Shown here: piece after piece, positions 9,268 through 20,404 of the stretch
Numbering within the stretch: the stretch's first letter is position 1
Layout of the letters: every line of letters begins with the position of its first letter
Assembly: GCF_029767005.1 (NCBI RefSeq)
Contig: NZ_JARUQR010000001.1
Location: 243,028-307,027, forward strand
Source of the DNA: Thiomicrorhabdus sp. ZW0627
GTDB taxonomy: Bacteria > Pseudomonadota > Gammaproteobacteria > Thiomicrospirales > Thiomicrospiraceae
Direction: 5' to 3'
DNA: 64,000 nt
Position numbers and translations under genes: made by a program
The notes under the pieces: model-generated
The model's database searches: none
Seen by the model: the letters and a program-made list of their open reading frames with translations, nothing else
What the model was told of the DNA's origin: nothing

Positions 9268-9924
9268 TTAGTGAAGCCCTACCACGCTATAAATAAATTG
9301 TTGGATAAAGGTATAGGGGCCGATCAAAATCGGTGTTAATAATCCCATCACCATCATGACGACTAGGATGATAAAGCCAAACGGCGCTATACGATTATAT
9401 TGCCAGGCCAGTCGTGGAGAAAGCAGTGCCGAAACCACGTGACTGCCGTCTAAAGGTGGAATTGGCAGAAGGTTCAATACAAGCAGGATCAGATTGATAC
9501 TGACGCCTGCTAAACCGCTGTAGACAAGGAACTGACCGATTTCAGGGGCAGAGCCTTGTGTGGCTATTCCGATTTTTATGATGATGGCCCAAAGAATGGC
9601 CATGATGAAATTCGAAAGTGGTCCCGCCATCGCAACCCAGGCCATATCATGGCGCGGTCTTTTAAAATTACGTGCGTTGACCGGTACCGGTTTTGCCCAG
9701 CCGAAAATGAATCCACCAAGCATGAGAAGCGCTAATGGCACAACAATCGTTCCTATGGGGTCGATATGTTTGATTGGGTTCAGCGTTAAGCGGCCGAGCA
9801 TTCGTGCCGACTGGTCGCCAAATTTCGACGCGACCCATCCGTGTGCTACTTCGTGCACGGTAATGGCAAAGATAACCGGTATAGCCCAAACAGCGATTTT
9901 TTGGATAAGTGTCAATTCATTCAT
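9268..9924 (-). CDS. site-2-protease-like M50 family metallopeptidase
   Basis: A 218-residue membrane protein with the zinc motif HEVAH (His24, Glu25, His28) in the first membrane segment. The second conserved motif is NLLPIPPLDGSHV in a later one. It has four to six membrane spans and no PDZ domain, so it belongs to the compact YwhC-type M50B group, unlike RseP at 60582. Substrate unknown. It overlaps the end of yciO by four bases and lies 29 bases before rluB, so all are co-transcribed. Confidence 0.9.
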   Translation of the reverse strand: MNELTLIQKIAVWAIPVIFAITVHEVAHGWVASKFGDQSARMLGRLTLNPIKHIDPIGTIVVPLALLMLGGFIFGWAKPVPVNARNFKRPRHDMAWVAMAGPLSNFIMAILWAIIIKIGIATQGSAPEIGQFLVYSGLAGVSINLILLVLNLLPIPPLDGSHVVSALLSPRLAWQYNRIAPFGFIILVVMMVMGLLTPILIGPYTFIQQFIYSVVGLH

Positions 9925-10562
9925 TCTATAAAAGCCCCTTGTCCTTGGCGGATCAATACTGGCTCATCATCGGTAAATTCAATGATTGTGGTTGGTTCGA
10001 AACCGCTAAACCCGCCGTCCAAAACGGCATCTAAGGCATGTCCCAAGTCTTCGCGAATGGTCCATCCATCTGTCATTGGGTGCTCGTCTCCAGGTTTGAT
10101 TAAAGTGGAGCTGAGTAACGGTTTGTCGAAATAAGATAGCAGTGCATTGGTCACCGTATTAGGAGTGACGCGTAAGCCGATGGTTTTCTTTTTCGGACTT
10201 TGTAACCTTCTTGGAACTTCCCGACTGGCTGGAAGTATGAACGTATAAGGCCCGGGCAAATGGCTTTTCAAGTAACGAAATTGCGTGTTACCGACTTTGG
10301 CGTATTCGGATAGGTTACTCAAGTCGCGGCACATCAAGGTCAGGTTGTGATTCTCGTCTACGCCACGAATGCCGCGGATGCGCTTAACACCATCACTGTT
10401 GTCGAGCAGACAGCCGAGTGCATATCCGGATTCTGTCGGATAGGCAATCACCCCACCTTTTTCCAGTATTTCAACAACTTGCTGAAGCAGTCTGGGTTGA
10501 GGATTGTCAGGGTGAACGGAAATGTATTGACACTCTTTTCGCACGGTAGTTTTTACACTCAC
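9921..10562 (-). CDS. yciO: YciO, Sua5/YrdC/TsaC-family protein
   Basis: 213 residues with the YrdC fold. The order of motifs matches E. coli YciO: IHPDNPQ-like start (SVHPDNPQPRLL), IAYPTESGYALGC, LTLMCRDLSNLS, PGPYTFIL, KKKTIGLRVTPN and PTTIIEFTDDEPVLIRQG. TsaC/Sua5 relatives make threonylcarbamoyl-AMP for tRNA t6A37; YciO itself is a related form whose in vivo role is less clear. It sits between rnm and the M50 peptidase, overlapping the latter. The separate TsaB gene at 49113 belongs to the same modification pathway. Confidence 0.9.
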   Translation of the reverse strand: MSVKTTVRKECQYISVHPDNPQPRLLQQVVEILEKGGVIAYPTESGYALGCLLDNSDGVKRIRGIRGVDENHNLTLMCRDLSNLSEYAKVGNTQFRYLKSHLPGPYTFILPASREVPRRLQSPKKKTIGLRVTPNTVTNALLSYFDKPLLSSTLIKPGDEHPMTDGWTIREDLGHALDAVLDGGFSGFEPTTIIEFTDDEPVLIRQGQGAFIE

Positions 10563-10657
10563 TAACTTGTAGGCTTAAGCCCATTTTGATTGGGCTTTAT
10601 TATAGCACTTACTGTCTATGGAATGCGTGAGTAAAGCTCTGTCGCGCGGAACGAGAC

Positions 10658-11521
10658 TTATGGTTTGCCGTTTATGAACAGCGGTTTTTTGAAGTGTTCC
10701 CAGACAGGGGTGCAGTGTTCGGGCAGAGGTGCAAGCCACCCAAGCCCTCTCCAGCTGTGCTCGGGCCGATGGAAATCGGAACCGATCGAGGCAAGTAAGT
10801 CGTAACGTTTTGCACGTTCGGCCATACCCATCATATCCGATGATGGACGGGGATGGTTGACGACTTCAATTCCTTGACCGCCTGCCGTGATGAAGTCTTC
10901 TATTAAGCGATTCAATTTGCGGCTGGTGAATTTGTAGATACCAGGATGGGCGATGACGGCGATGCCGTTGGCTTGTTTGATCCAATTGACGACATCCGCC
11001 AAGTCGGGCCATTCGCTTTTCACATAGCCGACACGGCCCTTTTTTAGATATTTATCAAAGGCTTGCTGGCTGTTTTTAACGTAATTCTGCTCGATAAGGA
11101 GCTGTGCGAAGTGCCCTCTTCCGACCACGCCTTCACCAATCTGCTGTTCCAGTAGGTCGGCAAGATCGAGCTTTTGAAAATTGGGCCGCGCTGCCAGTTT
11201 GTCAATCATGGCGTCTGCCCGTTTTTGGCGTAGGGCTCGGATGAGTTCTAAGCCTTTTTGCAATTCTTCGTTATCGGGGTCAAAATCCAAGCCGACGATA
11301 TGGATGGTATGCCCTTGCCAATCGCAGGATGCTTCGACGCCTGGAATCAGTCTGATGCCCTTTTTAGTAGCGTACTCCAAAGCTTGGCTGTAACCCGACG
11401 TGGTGTCGTGATCGGTAATTGCTAGAGTTTCAACTTCGTATTGAACGGCCAGATCGATTAATTCGCTGGGGTTAAGTGATCCGTCGGAAGCGGTTGTATG
11501 GCAGTGAAAATCGACTTTCAT
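10658..11521 (-). CDS. rnm: PHP-domain 5'-3' exoribonuclease (RNase AM/TrpH family)
   Basis: A 287-residue PHP-domain phosphoesterase with the metal-binding motifs DFHCHTTASDGS near the start, ITDHDT, GVEAS, VIAHPG and IGSDFH near the end. In E. coli the homologue (YciV/TrpH) is RNase AM, which trims 5' ends of rRNAs and degrades short oligonucleotides. It heads the rnm-yciO-M50-rluB group and is divergent from yciB. Confidence 0.9.
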   Translation of the reverse strand: MKVDFHCHTTASDGSLNPSELIDLAVQYEVETLAITDHDTTSGYSQALEYATKKGIRLIPGVEASCDWQGHTIHIVGLDFDPDNEELQKGLELIRALRQKRADAMIDKLAARPNFQKLDLADLLEQQIGEGVVGRGHFAQLLIEQNYVKNSQQAFDKYLKKGRVGYVKSEWPDLADVVNWIKQANGIAVIAHPGIYKFTSRKLNRLIEDFITAGGQGIEVVNHPRPSSDMMGMAERAKRYDLLASIGSDFHRPEHSWRGLGWLAPLPEHCTPVWEHFKKPLFINGKP

Positions 11522-11692
11522 GATGCTGTATCAGGTACTTGAGGTTTGGGCGTTAGAATAATTCTATGGAATGTTTTGTGACTGAGCTTTCAATCTGCTT
11601 CAAACACGGCTAGAATCGTGGATAATTATCGTCTTTACTTTCAATTCGGACAACGTTTTGGAGTAACTTAACACAAATTAGCAAAAAAATTC

Positions 11693-12325
11693 ATGAAACT
11701 ACTATTTGATCTATTTCCCGTCGTCTTATTTTTTATCGCTTATAAGATGTACGACATCTATACCGCCACAGCGGTAATCATTGTTGCAACCGTTGTCCAG
11801 GTTGGTTATGTCTACTTCAAGCACAAGCGTGTTGAAAAAATGCACGTCATCACGCTGGTGTTGATTCTGGTGCTGGGTGGCTTGACGTTGGCACTACAGG
11901 ATGAGGACTTTATCAAATGGAAACCAACCATCGTCAACTGGGGTTTCGCTCTTGTCTTTTTGGGTAGTCATGTAATTGGTAACAAGCCGATTATCCGTCG
12001 CATGATGGATCAAGCGATTCATCTTCCGGATGTTATCTGGACCCGCTTGAGTATCATGTGGGTGGTATTCTTCTTGATTTCCGGGATCGTCAATTTATAT
12101 GTGGCGTTCAACTACGATACTGATACTTGGGTAGATTTTAAGCTGTTTGGCTTGATGGGTATGACTATCGTATTCATACTGCTACAGGGGCTTTATATCA
12201 GCCGTTATATCCAGGAGTCTGATTCCAAGGCGGAAGCCGATGAGTTGTTGGATGGTGTTGAAATGACACATGATATGTCTGCTTCAGGCAAGGATGATGA
12301 AATCAACAAGGTTAATAAAAAGTGA
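11693..12325 (+). CDS. yciB: inner membrane septation protein YciB
   Basis: A 210-residue protein with five to six membrane spans. It shows the family start MKLLFDLFPVVLFFIAYK, the QDEDFIKWKPTIVNW loop, and the GNKPIIRRMM and WTRLSIMWVVFF motifs. YciB affects cell envelope and septum integrity. The last 40 residues form an acidic tail beyond the usual length. It is followed by yciI 36 bases on. Confidence 0.95.
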   Translation: MKLLFDLFPVVLFFIAYKMYDIYTATAVIIVATVVQVGYVYFKHKRVEKMHVITLVLILVLGGLTLALQDEDFIKWKPTIVNWGFALVFLGSHVIGNKPIIRRMMDQAIHLPDVIWTRLSIMWVVFFLISGIVNLYVAFNYDTDTWVDFKLFGLMGMTIVFILLQGLYISRYIQESDSKAEADELLDGVEMTHDMSASGKDDEINKVNKK

Positions 12326-12361
12326 TTTGATCACTCAAGTGTTTAGAAAAGGAAATATTTG

Positions 12362-12661
12362 ATGCTTTATTCGATTTACGCTTTTGACGTTGAAAACAGT
12401 TTGCCGTTAAGACTGAAAGCCCGCCCTGCCCACATCGAACGCCTAACCGCATTGAACGAAGCTGGTAAGCTTGTGTTGGCCGGACCCAATCCAGCAGTGG
12501 ATAGCTTGGAGCCGGGTGACGCAGGTTTCAGTGGCAGTTTGATCGTAGCGGAGTTCGAATCACTGGAGCAAGCTCAAGAATGGGCGAATGCCGATCCTTA
12601 CTTGGAAGCCGGCGTCTACGAAAAAGTCATCGTCAAACCGTTTAAGAAAGTTTTACCCTAA
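12362..12661 (+). CDS. yciI: YciI-family protein
   Basis: A 99-residue protein of the YCII fold (dimeric alpha/beta barrel) with the conserved [22 protein letters not shown] segment carrying the invariant His, and the [18 protein letters not shown] end. Its biochemical role is unsettled. ATG at 12362 follows AAAAGGAAA. It lies in an apparent operon from yciB to the asparaginase-like gene. Confidence 0.93.
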   Translation: MLYSIYAFDVENSLPLRLKARPAHIERLTALNEAGKLVLAGPNPAVDSLEPGDAGFSGSLIVAEFESLEQAQEWANADPYLEAGVYEKVIVKPFKKVLP

Positions 12662-12689
12662 TTCTTCCTATTAAGTATTGAGGTGTTGT

Positions 12690-13151
12690 ATGAGCAATCT
12701 AGCCTATTTGATTCCGACCAGAAACCAGAAATTGCATATTCACCCACAGGATCCTGTGGAATTGGTTGAAGAGGATTTTGTCGAAATCCCTTTATTGGGT
12801 TGGACTTCGGCTGGTGAGCCAATTCAGATGGAACTGGATTACGATACGGTTGCTGTTCCTTCCGCAATGGTTAAGAAAGAGACCTTTGCTCTGCGCGTTA
12901 AAGGGAACTCGATGATCGACGAAAACATCGAGGATGGCGATATCGTCATCATCGAACGCCGCTCAAATGCGGAAAACGGTGAATCGGTTGTGGTACGCAT
13001 CAATAATGAAGAAGTCACTATGAAGAAACTTTATATCGAAAAAACAGGTGTGCGTCTGCAGCCTGCTAATCCCGATATGGAACCGATCATCCTGCGTAAT
13101 GAAGAAATTGAAATCCTGGGTATCGTCACAGGTATTTTGAGACAGCCATGA
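12690..13151 (+). CDS. LexA-like S24 self-cleavage domain protein lacking the DNA-binding domain
   Basis: 153 residues matching only the C-terminal half of LexA. A cleavage-site segment IPLLGWTSAGEP has Ala41-Gly42 in the LexA position. The catalytic pair is Ser74 (VKGNSMIDE) and Lys112 (EEVTMKKL). Only about 32 residues precede the cleavage region and they show no helix-turn-helix, so it cannot bind DNA as LexA does. By architecture it resembles UmuD, though the sequence is closer to LexA; no umuC is adjacent. ATG at 12690 has GAGG seven bases upstream. Its stop overlaps the next start as ATGA. Confidence 0.88.
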   Translation: MSNLAYLIPTRNQKLHIHPQDPVELVEEDFVEIPLLGWTSAGEPIQMELDYDTVAVPSAMVKKETFALRVKGNSMIDENIEDGDIVIIERRSNAENGESVVVRINNEEVTMKKLYIEKTGVRLQPANPDMEPIILRNEEIEILGIVTGILRQP

Positions 13152-13663
13152 GTGCCCAGCATTCTGAAAGCGAAGCGATCCAGCTATTCATTACGGGCGG
13201 CACCATCGACAAGGACTACGATGCCATTCTCGGTGAATTAGTTTTTCCCGTTACGAACATCCCAGAACTATTGTTCGAATCGAATTGCACCCTGCCGATT
13301 ACGGTGGATCTGTTAATGCAAAAGGATAGCTTGCAGATGGACGGTAGCGACCGGGAGAAAATCAGTCAGGCCTGTCAGGAATCCGAGTGCAATCGAATCG
13401 TGATTACCCACGGTACCGATACAATGGTGGAGACGGCTCTTTGGTTAAAGGGAAATGCTGAACTTTCTGAAAAGACTATTGTGCTGACCGGCGCAATGCG
13501 ACCTTACAAGCTTGGAAGGTCCGACGCCGGTTTTAACATGGGTGCGGCTATGATGGCGGTACAAACAGCCAAAGCAGGCGTTTTCATCTGCATGAACGGT
13601 CGATTATTCGAGGCCGATCAGGTGAAAAAGAACCGTTCTGCCGGTTTGTTCGAGAATCGTTAA
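13148..13663 (+). CDS. asparaginase-domain protein (N-terminal domain only)
   Basis: 171 residues matching the N-terminal domain of bacterial L-asparaginases. It has both catalytic threonine motifs, ITGGTIDK near residue 17 and THGTDTM near residue 97, followed by VLTGAMRPY. The C-terminal domain of a normal 330-residue enzyme is absent. The frame ends cleanly in TAA with no sign of a continuing domain downstream, so this is a stand-alone small family member. Translationally coupled to the LexA-like gene by a four-base overlap. Activity is uncertain. Confidence 0.85.
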   Translation: MSAQHSESEAIQLFITGGTIDKDYDAILGELVFPVTNIPELLFESNCTLPITVDLLMQKDSLQMDGSDREKISQACQESECNRIVITHGTDTMVETALWLKGNAELSEKTIVLTGAMRPYKLGRSDAGFNMGAAMMAVQTAKAGVFICMNGRLFEADQVKKNRSAGLFENR

Positions 13664-13735
13664 ATCCTTTGAAATGAACATTCCCTTTTTTTCTTTTTCG
13701 GCAATCCGTTTGCCGTTTGTCAAAGCCTTCCGTTA

Positions 13736-14614
13736 ATGCAAATTGCCATCGCTTACTTGTCCATCATTCTTATCTGGACCACAACGCCGCTTGCGATTAA
13801 ATGGAGCGGTGAATCCGACTGGATGTTCGGTGTTGCCGCCCGTACCGCTCTTGCAGCATTGTTGATCTTGCCGGTTTTATGGTGGTGGTCCAAAGCGAGT
13901 TTTTCGTTTCAATGGCAGGCCTTAAGGGTCTACCTTGCTGCAAGTATTCCAATTCTTGGCGGTATGACCGCTATGTACTGGGCTTCGCAGTATCTGCCGT
14001 CCGGTTGGATTGCAATACTATTTGCCCTGAATCCGGTCGTAACAGGCGTTCTGGCTCATTATTGTTTGCCGAACAGCCGTATGACCGTAAAGAAAGCCTT
14101 GGGCGTGCTAATCAGTCTGGCTGGACTGGTGGTCATTTTTGCCCCTAACCTTCAGCATCAATATGTTCAGGTGCAGGTTATCGCTATTCTGGTGGCGTTG
14201 CTTTCAGTGATGTTCCATTCCTATGGAACGGTCTTGGTCAAGCGCTTGAATCACGATTTATCAGCCATACATGTGGTTGTCGGGGCTTTGTGGGTGACGG
14301 TCATAGGACAATTCCTGATTGCGCCGACCACCTTGTTTGATTGGCCTGAGTTGGGAGCACGAGAAAGTTTGGCGATTGCCTATGCGGCTTCGATCGGTTC
14401 CGTTGGCGGATTCCTGCTTTATTTCTATCTTTTGAAAAAAGTCGATGCGATCAAGGTAGCGCTCATTCCGGTTATTACTCCGGTGTTTGCTCTGTTGTTA
14501 GGACATTGGCTGAATCATGAGGTGTTGAACGCGTCCGTATGGATCGGAACCGGATTGGTCGTATTTGGCTTGATGATTTTCGAATGGCGCTTTCAAAGAG
14601 TCTGGCGCCGATAA
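13736..14614 (+). CDS. EamA/DMT-superfamily transporter
   Basis: 292 residues with ten membrane spans arranged as two EamA repeats. Typical features include WTTTPLAIKWSG in the first span and the proline-rich segment ALIPVITPVFALLLGHWLNHE in the second repeat. Likely an exporter of metabolites or amino acids; substrate unknown. There is no clear ribosome binding site at the ATG. It is followed by a palindrome and a strong hairpin, and converges with darP. Confidence 0.88.
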   Translation: MQIAIAYLSIILIWTTTPLAIKWSGESDWMFGVAARTALAALLILPVLWWWSKASFSFQWQALRVYLAASIPILGGMTAMYWASQYLPSGWIAILFALNPVVTGVLAHYCLPNSRMTVKKALGVLISLAGLVVIFAPNLQHQYVQVQVIAILVALLSVMFHSYGTVLVKRLNHDLSAIHVVVGALWVTVIGQFLIAPTTLFDWPELGARESLAIAYAASIGSVGGFLLYFYLLKKVDAIKVALIPVITPVFALLLGHWLNHEVLNASVWIGTGLVVFGLMIFEWRFQRVWRR

Positions 14615-14630
14615 GGGGTAATTTGAAATT

Positions 14631-14644
14631 GAACAGGCCTGTTC
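14631..14644. repeat. GAACAGGCCTGTTC intergenic palindrome
   Basis: Perfect 14-bp palindrome containing the CAGGCCTG octamer that recurs through this window. It lies 16 bases after the DMT transporter stop, in the gap between two convergent genes. The same 14-mer occurs at 37449-37462 and 53555-53568. Confidence 0.8.
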
Positions 14645-14693
14645 GGATTAATGTCTTTTAAATCAAATGGTTGCTGTTTCTATTTTAGGTTTT

Positions 14694-14718
14694 GGATGAA
14701 GGGTTAAACCCTTCATCC
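14694..14718. terminator. hairpin between DMT transporter and darP
   Basis: GGATGAAGGGT and ACCCTTCATCC form an 11-bp perfect stem with a three-base loop between convergent genes, nine bases from the darP stop codon. There is no T-run on either side, so it is either a weak terminator or an mRNA 3'-end stabiliser. Confidence 0.5.
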
Positions 14719-14726
14719 GTAAGCTG

Positions 14727-17349
<2,623 letters not shown>

Positions 17350-18279
17350 TTAAAGCGGTTCGGATTCGTATTCTACCGCTGCATCTCGCATGGCCTGGAG
17401 GTCCGATTCTTTTATCAGGTGGCGTTCCATGTTGTAGAGTCGACCATTCAGACGTTGTGACAGCTTGCGAGCCATCATGATCAGGTCATGCATCGCGGCC
17501 GGAGCACGTTTGGTAGTCGGCAACTCAAGAATCAAGGCAAGGCCAGGTGTCGTGTAATTGTGCAAGTTTTCGGCCGGGAACGTGCCGGGTTCAAGGATGT
17601 TGGCGACACGGATTATCTCATTACCTTTGTTGTCAGTTGTGACGTAGATCTGACTTTCGGTAAAACTCAATCCGACTCCCAATAGTGCTTGGTTGACGGT
17701 GTCCATACTGAATTCTTGACCGGAACCGCCTGTGCTTAATACCAGTAGAGCAAAAATTTGAGGTTCGGTCTTTTCACCTTGCGAGATCCCGGGAGAGATA
17801 CCCTCCTGCTCTTTAGGGATTCCAAAATTGACTTTGGAATCCACTTCCGGCGCCACACCGACTTCATCAAGCGTATAAAGATCTTCAACTTCAAGAACGT
17901 GGTGTTTCGGGCCTGTGCTGGTTTGTTCAGCTTCGGCTTCAGCCGTTTGCTGGGCAGTTGTTTCCATTTCGAACTCGTCGCCAAAAGGAAGGCGTGCCTG
18001 GTTTTCAGGGACGCCCGGTTCTTGAAGATGGAGACGGGCTTCTGTTTGAGGTGAAAGCGCTTCATGCTGCTCATTTAAGGCATCGATGATACTTTCCTGT
18101 TCGTGTTTTTCTGTGATGGCTTCCGCTTCATCCAGATTAATGGTCTGTTCCGTTACTTGATTGGGTTGTTGCTCAGTCGCTTGGTCTTTGGATTTTATCT
18201 GTCGTTTTTTACTTAAAAAATAAAGTACCGCAATGACAATCACTGCAAACACCAGCAAGACTTGCTGTAACTCATTCAT
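17350..18279 (-). CDS. zipA: cell division protein ZipA
   Basis: About 309 residues. A single N-terminal membrane anchor (LLVFAVIVIAVLYFLSKKR) is followed by a long, acidic, glutamine-rich linker (about 40-165) and a C-terminal ZipA domain that binds the FtsZ tail. ATG at 18279 has GGAG eight bases upstream. It tethers FtsZ to the membrane during division. The smc gene that often precedes zipA is not here; the next gene upstream is a divergent sugar kinase. Confidence 0.92.
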   Translation of the reverse strand: MNELQQVLLVFAVIVIAVLYFLSKKRQIKSKDQATEQQPNQVTEQTINLDEAEAITEKHEQESIIDALNEQHEALSPQTEARLHLQEPGVPENQARLPFGDEFEMETTAQQTAEAEAEQTSTGPKHHVLEVEDLYTLDEVGVAPEVDSKVNFGIPKEQEGISPGISQGEKTEPQIFALLVLSTGGSGQEFSMDTVNQALLGVGLSFTESQIYVTTDNKGNEIIRVANILEPGTFPAENLHNYTTPGLALILELPTTKRAPAAMHDLIMMARKLSQRLNGRLYNMERHLIKESDLQAMRDAAVEYESEPL

Positions 18280-18535
18280 GAAAACGGCTCCAAAATATGC
18301 GTCTAAATCAAGTGATTCCTGAAACAGAGTTAGAAGAATCAAATTAGTTAGATTGTACCTTTTATAGATACGGAATTTCCAGTTTAAAGTCAGCTAAAAT
18401 TCGGTTCATTTGCTGTGATTTGTTAAACTTGCGACTATTCTTTTTTTAGATTTGATTCGACGCCTGTCTAAGCAGTTGAAAATAACTGTTTTTTTATTGT
18501 GTGTCGAAATTCGACGGTTTTTCGGTGATAACGAT

Positions 18536-19954
18536 ATGGTATTAAATCCACATAATTTGTTTTCCAAAGAGCTCATTCTTGGCTTGGATATTGGTACAAG
18601 CGGTATTCGAGGAAGCATCGTTTCACTTGATCGATCCGTTATGGGGGCAAGTAGCGAAAAGCACTCGCATTGTGAGCTTTTCAGCGCACAGGTCGGTATG
18701 CCGATGCCGGATAGAAATTGCGCCAGTCGGCGCAGTGCACAGAATCCATTGGTTTGGATAGAGGCTTTGAAGAGGCTGTTTGCGAAATTGTCGGAATCGC
18801 CTTATTGGCAAGATATTGGCCACATTGTCGCGGATGCCACCTCTTCAACGGTGATGCTCTGTGATGGTGACGGAAACCCGCTTACCGAGGCTTTGATGTA
18901 CGACGATCAACAGGCTCAGAATGAAGCGAAGCTTGTTGCAGAGCGCGCGCGAAAAATAGGTGTTGAAACCGGTGCTTTGGGGGCAAGCAGCACACTGGCG
19001 AAGGTGATGTTTCTCTTGCAAAAATCTGAACTGGCGAAAACAGACAATTCGGAGGTGTCAATTTGTCACCAGATTGATTTCATTAACCATTATCTTACGG
19101 GAAGTGTTGGCTTAACCGATGAAAACAACGCACTGAAATTGGGTTATGACTTGTTGGCAGAGGCTTGGCCTGACTGGGTTGTGAGGTTACTTGAGCAGAC
19201 GGCGCACTCAAAACAGCTTAATGTTCTTCTTCCGAAAGTGAACAGGCCTGGTGAGTTTTTACAAGAGATTGATCACGAGGTGGCACAACGCTTTGGGCTA
19301 TCTCGCCAGGTTCGTGTTTATTTAGGAACAACCGACAGTATCGCCGGGTTCTTAGCCTCGGGTGCTTCGTCTCCGGGTGACGGCGTGACCTCCTTGGGGT
19401 CAACCATTGCTCTTAAGCTGTTATCTGAAAAACCGATCTTCAATGCGGAGTTCGGTATCTATAGCCATCGCTTGGGTAACAGCTGGTTGGTCGGTGGCGC
19501 GTCGAATGCCGGCGGTGCCGTTTTGTTGTCTTATTTCAGTCTAGACGAAATCAAAGATTTGGTCGCCTATTTAGAGGATCATCATGCAGCTAAGCGGCTT
19601 GAGGAATTTTATACCGACCGCTTTTACCCGATTTTGCACCCCGGAGAACGGTTTCCGATCTCAGATACTCGGATGCAGCCGAGACTGCCGTCGCCAGAGC
19701 CGAAGGAGAACAGTTCAACTGAAGAAAAAGCGGCTTTTTTGTTGGGGCTGCTTCAGGGGCTCTGTCATGTCGAAGAACTCGGTTATAATCGCCTGCAACA
19801 AATGGGTGCGAGCCGTTTACAGCGAGTTTTTAGTGTCGGTGGCGGAACTCAGAATGCGTTCTGGCAAGCTTTGAGGGCCGTTTATCTGCCTGTGGAACAT
19901 AAAAAACCGCTTTCTCTTGATGCCTCTTTCGGCGTAACCCGATTAATCAAATAA
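18536..19954 (+). CDS. FGGY-family D-ribulokinase
   Basis: About 472 residues of the FGGY sugar kinase fold. The phosphate-binding start is LGLDIGTSGIRG. Later motifs TDENNALKLGYD, GTTDSIAGFLASGA, VTSLGSTIALKLLS, YSHRL..SWLVGGASNAGGA and GERFPI.D closely resemble, from memory, plant XK-1 and the cyanobacterial D-ribulose kinases rather than xylulokinases. It should phosphorylate D-ribulose to ribulose 5-phosphate, returning dephosphorylated Calvin cycle sugar to the cycle. An ATG at 18536 fits the family start. hopJ and cbbY follow. Confidence 0.87.
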   Translation: MVLNPHNLFSKELILGLDIGTSGIRGSIVSLDRSVMGASSEKHSHCELFSAQVGMPMPDRNCASRRSAQNPLVWIEALKRLFAKLSESPYWQDIGHIVADATSSTVMLCDGDGNPLTEALMYDDQQAQNEAKLVAERARKIGVETGALGASSTLAKVMFLLQKSELAKTDNSEVSICHQIDFINHYLTGSVGLTDENNALKLGYDLLAEAWPDWVVRLLEQTAHSKQLNVLLPKVNRPGEFLQEIDHEVAQRFGLSRQVRVYLGTTDSIAGFLASGASSPGDGVTSLGSTIALKLLSEKPIFNAEFGIYSHRLGNSWLVGGASNAGGAVLLSYFSLDEIKDLVAYLEDHHAAKRLEEFYTDRFYPILHPGERFPISDTRMQPRLPSPEPKENSSTEEKAAFLLGLLQGLCHVEELGYNRLQQMGASRLQRVFSVGGGTQNAFWQALRAVYLPVEHKKPLSLDASFGVTRLIK

Positions 19955-19987
19955 CAATCAATAACGATAATAAAAAAGGAAATTAGT

Positions 19988-20338
19988 ATGAGCCATTTGT
20001 CCACTCAAGATTTGATCGATTCTTTAAGCCGCGGCGCGGTAGCATTTGAGATGGTTATGCAAACGATCGATGCAGAATATGAGTTTACCCCTACCCGCTT
20101 CACTAATGGGGATGCCGTGAACGAGTCCGGAACTAATAATGGTTCGTGTAAGATTTTTGCTTTCGCTAAATTGAATGGACTTGATGAACAGATGACATTG
20201 AATGCATTTGGTGACTATTACATGGTGGATGTACTACAACACCCTGATAACCAGGATCACCAGAATATCCGCAATTTTATGCAGACCGGTTGGAATGGTA
20301 TCGAGTTTGACGGTGTAGCTTTGGTAAAAAAGGCTTAA
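19988..20338 (+). CDS. HopJ-family protein
   Basis: 116 residues matching the HopJ family throughout (GSCKIFAFAKLNGL, FGDYY..DVLQHP, DHQNIRNFM..GW.GI.F.G.AL). The family was named after a Pseudomonas type III effector candidate, but it is widespread in free-living marine bacteria with no such secretion system and none is seen here. The function is unknown and the protein is probably cytoplasmic. It lies 33 bases after the ribulokinase, after AAAAAGGAAATT, so the two are probably co-transcribed. Confidence 0.9.
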   Translation: MSHLSTQDLIDSLSRGAVAFEMVMQTIDAEYEFTPTRFTNGDAVNESGTNNGSCKIFAFAKLNGLDEQMTLNAFGDYYMVDVLQHPDNQDHQNIRNFMQTGWNGIEFDGVALVKKA

Positions 20339-20356
20339 TAGAGCAAAGAGAGAATT

Positions 20357-20384
20357 GCAAAATCACCAGGCCTGGTGATTTTGC
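20357..20384. terminator. 28-bp perfect palindrome, probable bidirectional terminator
   Basis: From GCAAAATCACCAGG the sequence is exactly mirrored to 20384, giving 28 bp with no mismatch and no spacer. The centre is the CAGGCCTG octamer. It sits between the convergent hopJ and cbbY genes. The RNA would form a 12-bp stem with a GGCC loop followed by TTTTGCTTT on the plus strand, which suits a terminator working in both directions. Confidence 0.7.
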
Positions 20385-20404
20385 TTTAGAGGACGCTAAT
20401 AATA

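Noticed and set aside
13148..13663. Asparaginase pseudogene truncated by a frameshift
   Set aside because: The 72 bases after the stop codon do not encode the missing domain in any frame and the next gene is unrelated, so it looks like an intact short protein.
14631..14644. GAACAGGCCTGTTC as a LexA box of the Gram-positive type (GAAC-N4-GTTC)
   Set aside because: The spacer is six bases rather than four, copies are not in front of SOS genes, and most CAGGCCTG copies lie inside coding regions.
19988..20338. HopJ as evidence for a type III secretion system
   Set aside because: The family is widespread in free-living bacteria, and no secretion apparatus or chaperone genes occur here.
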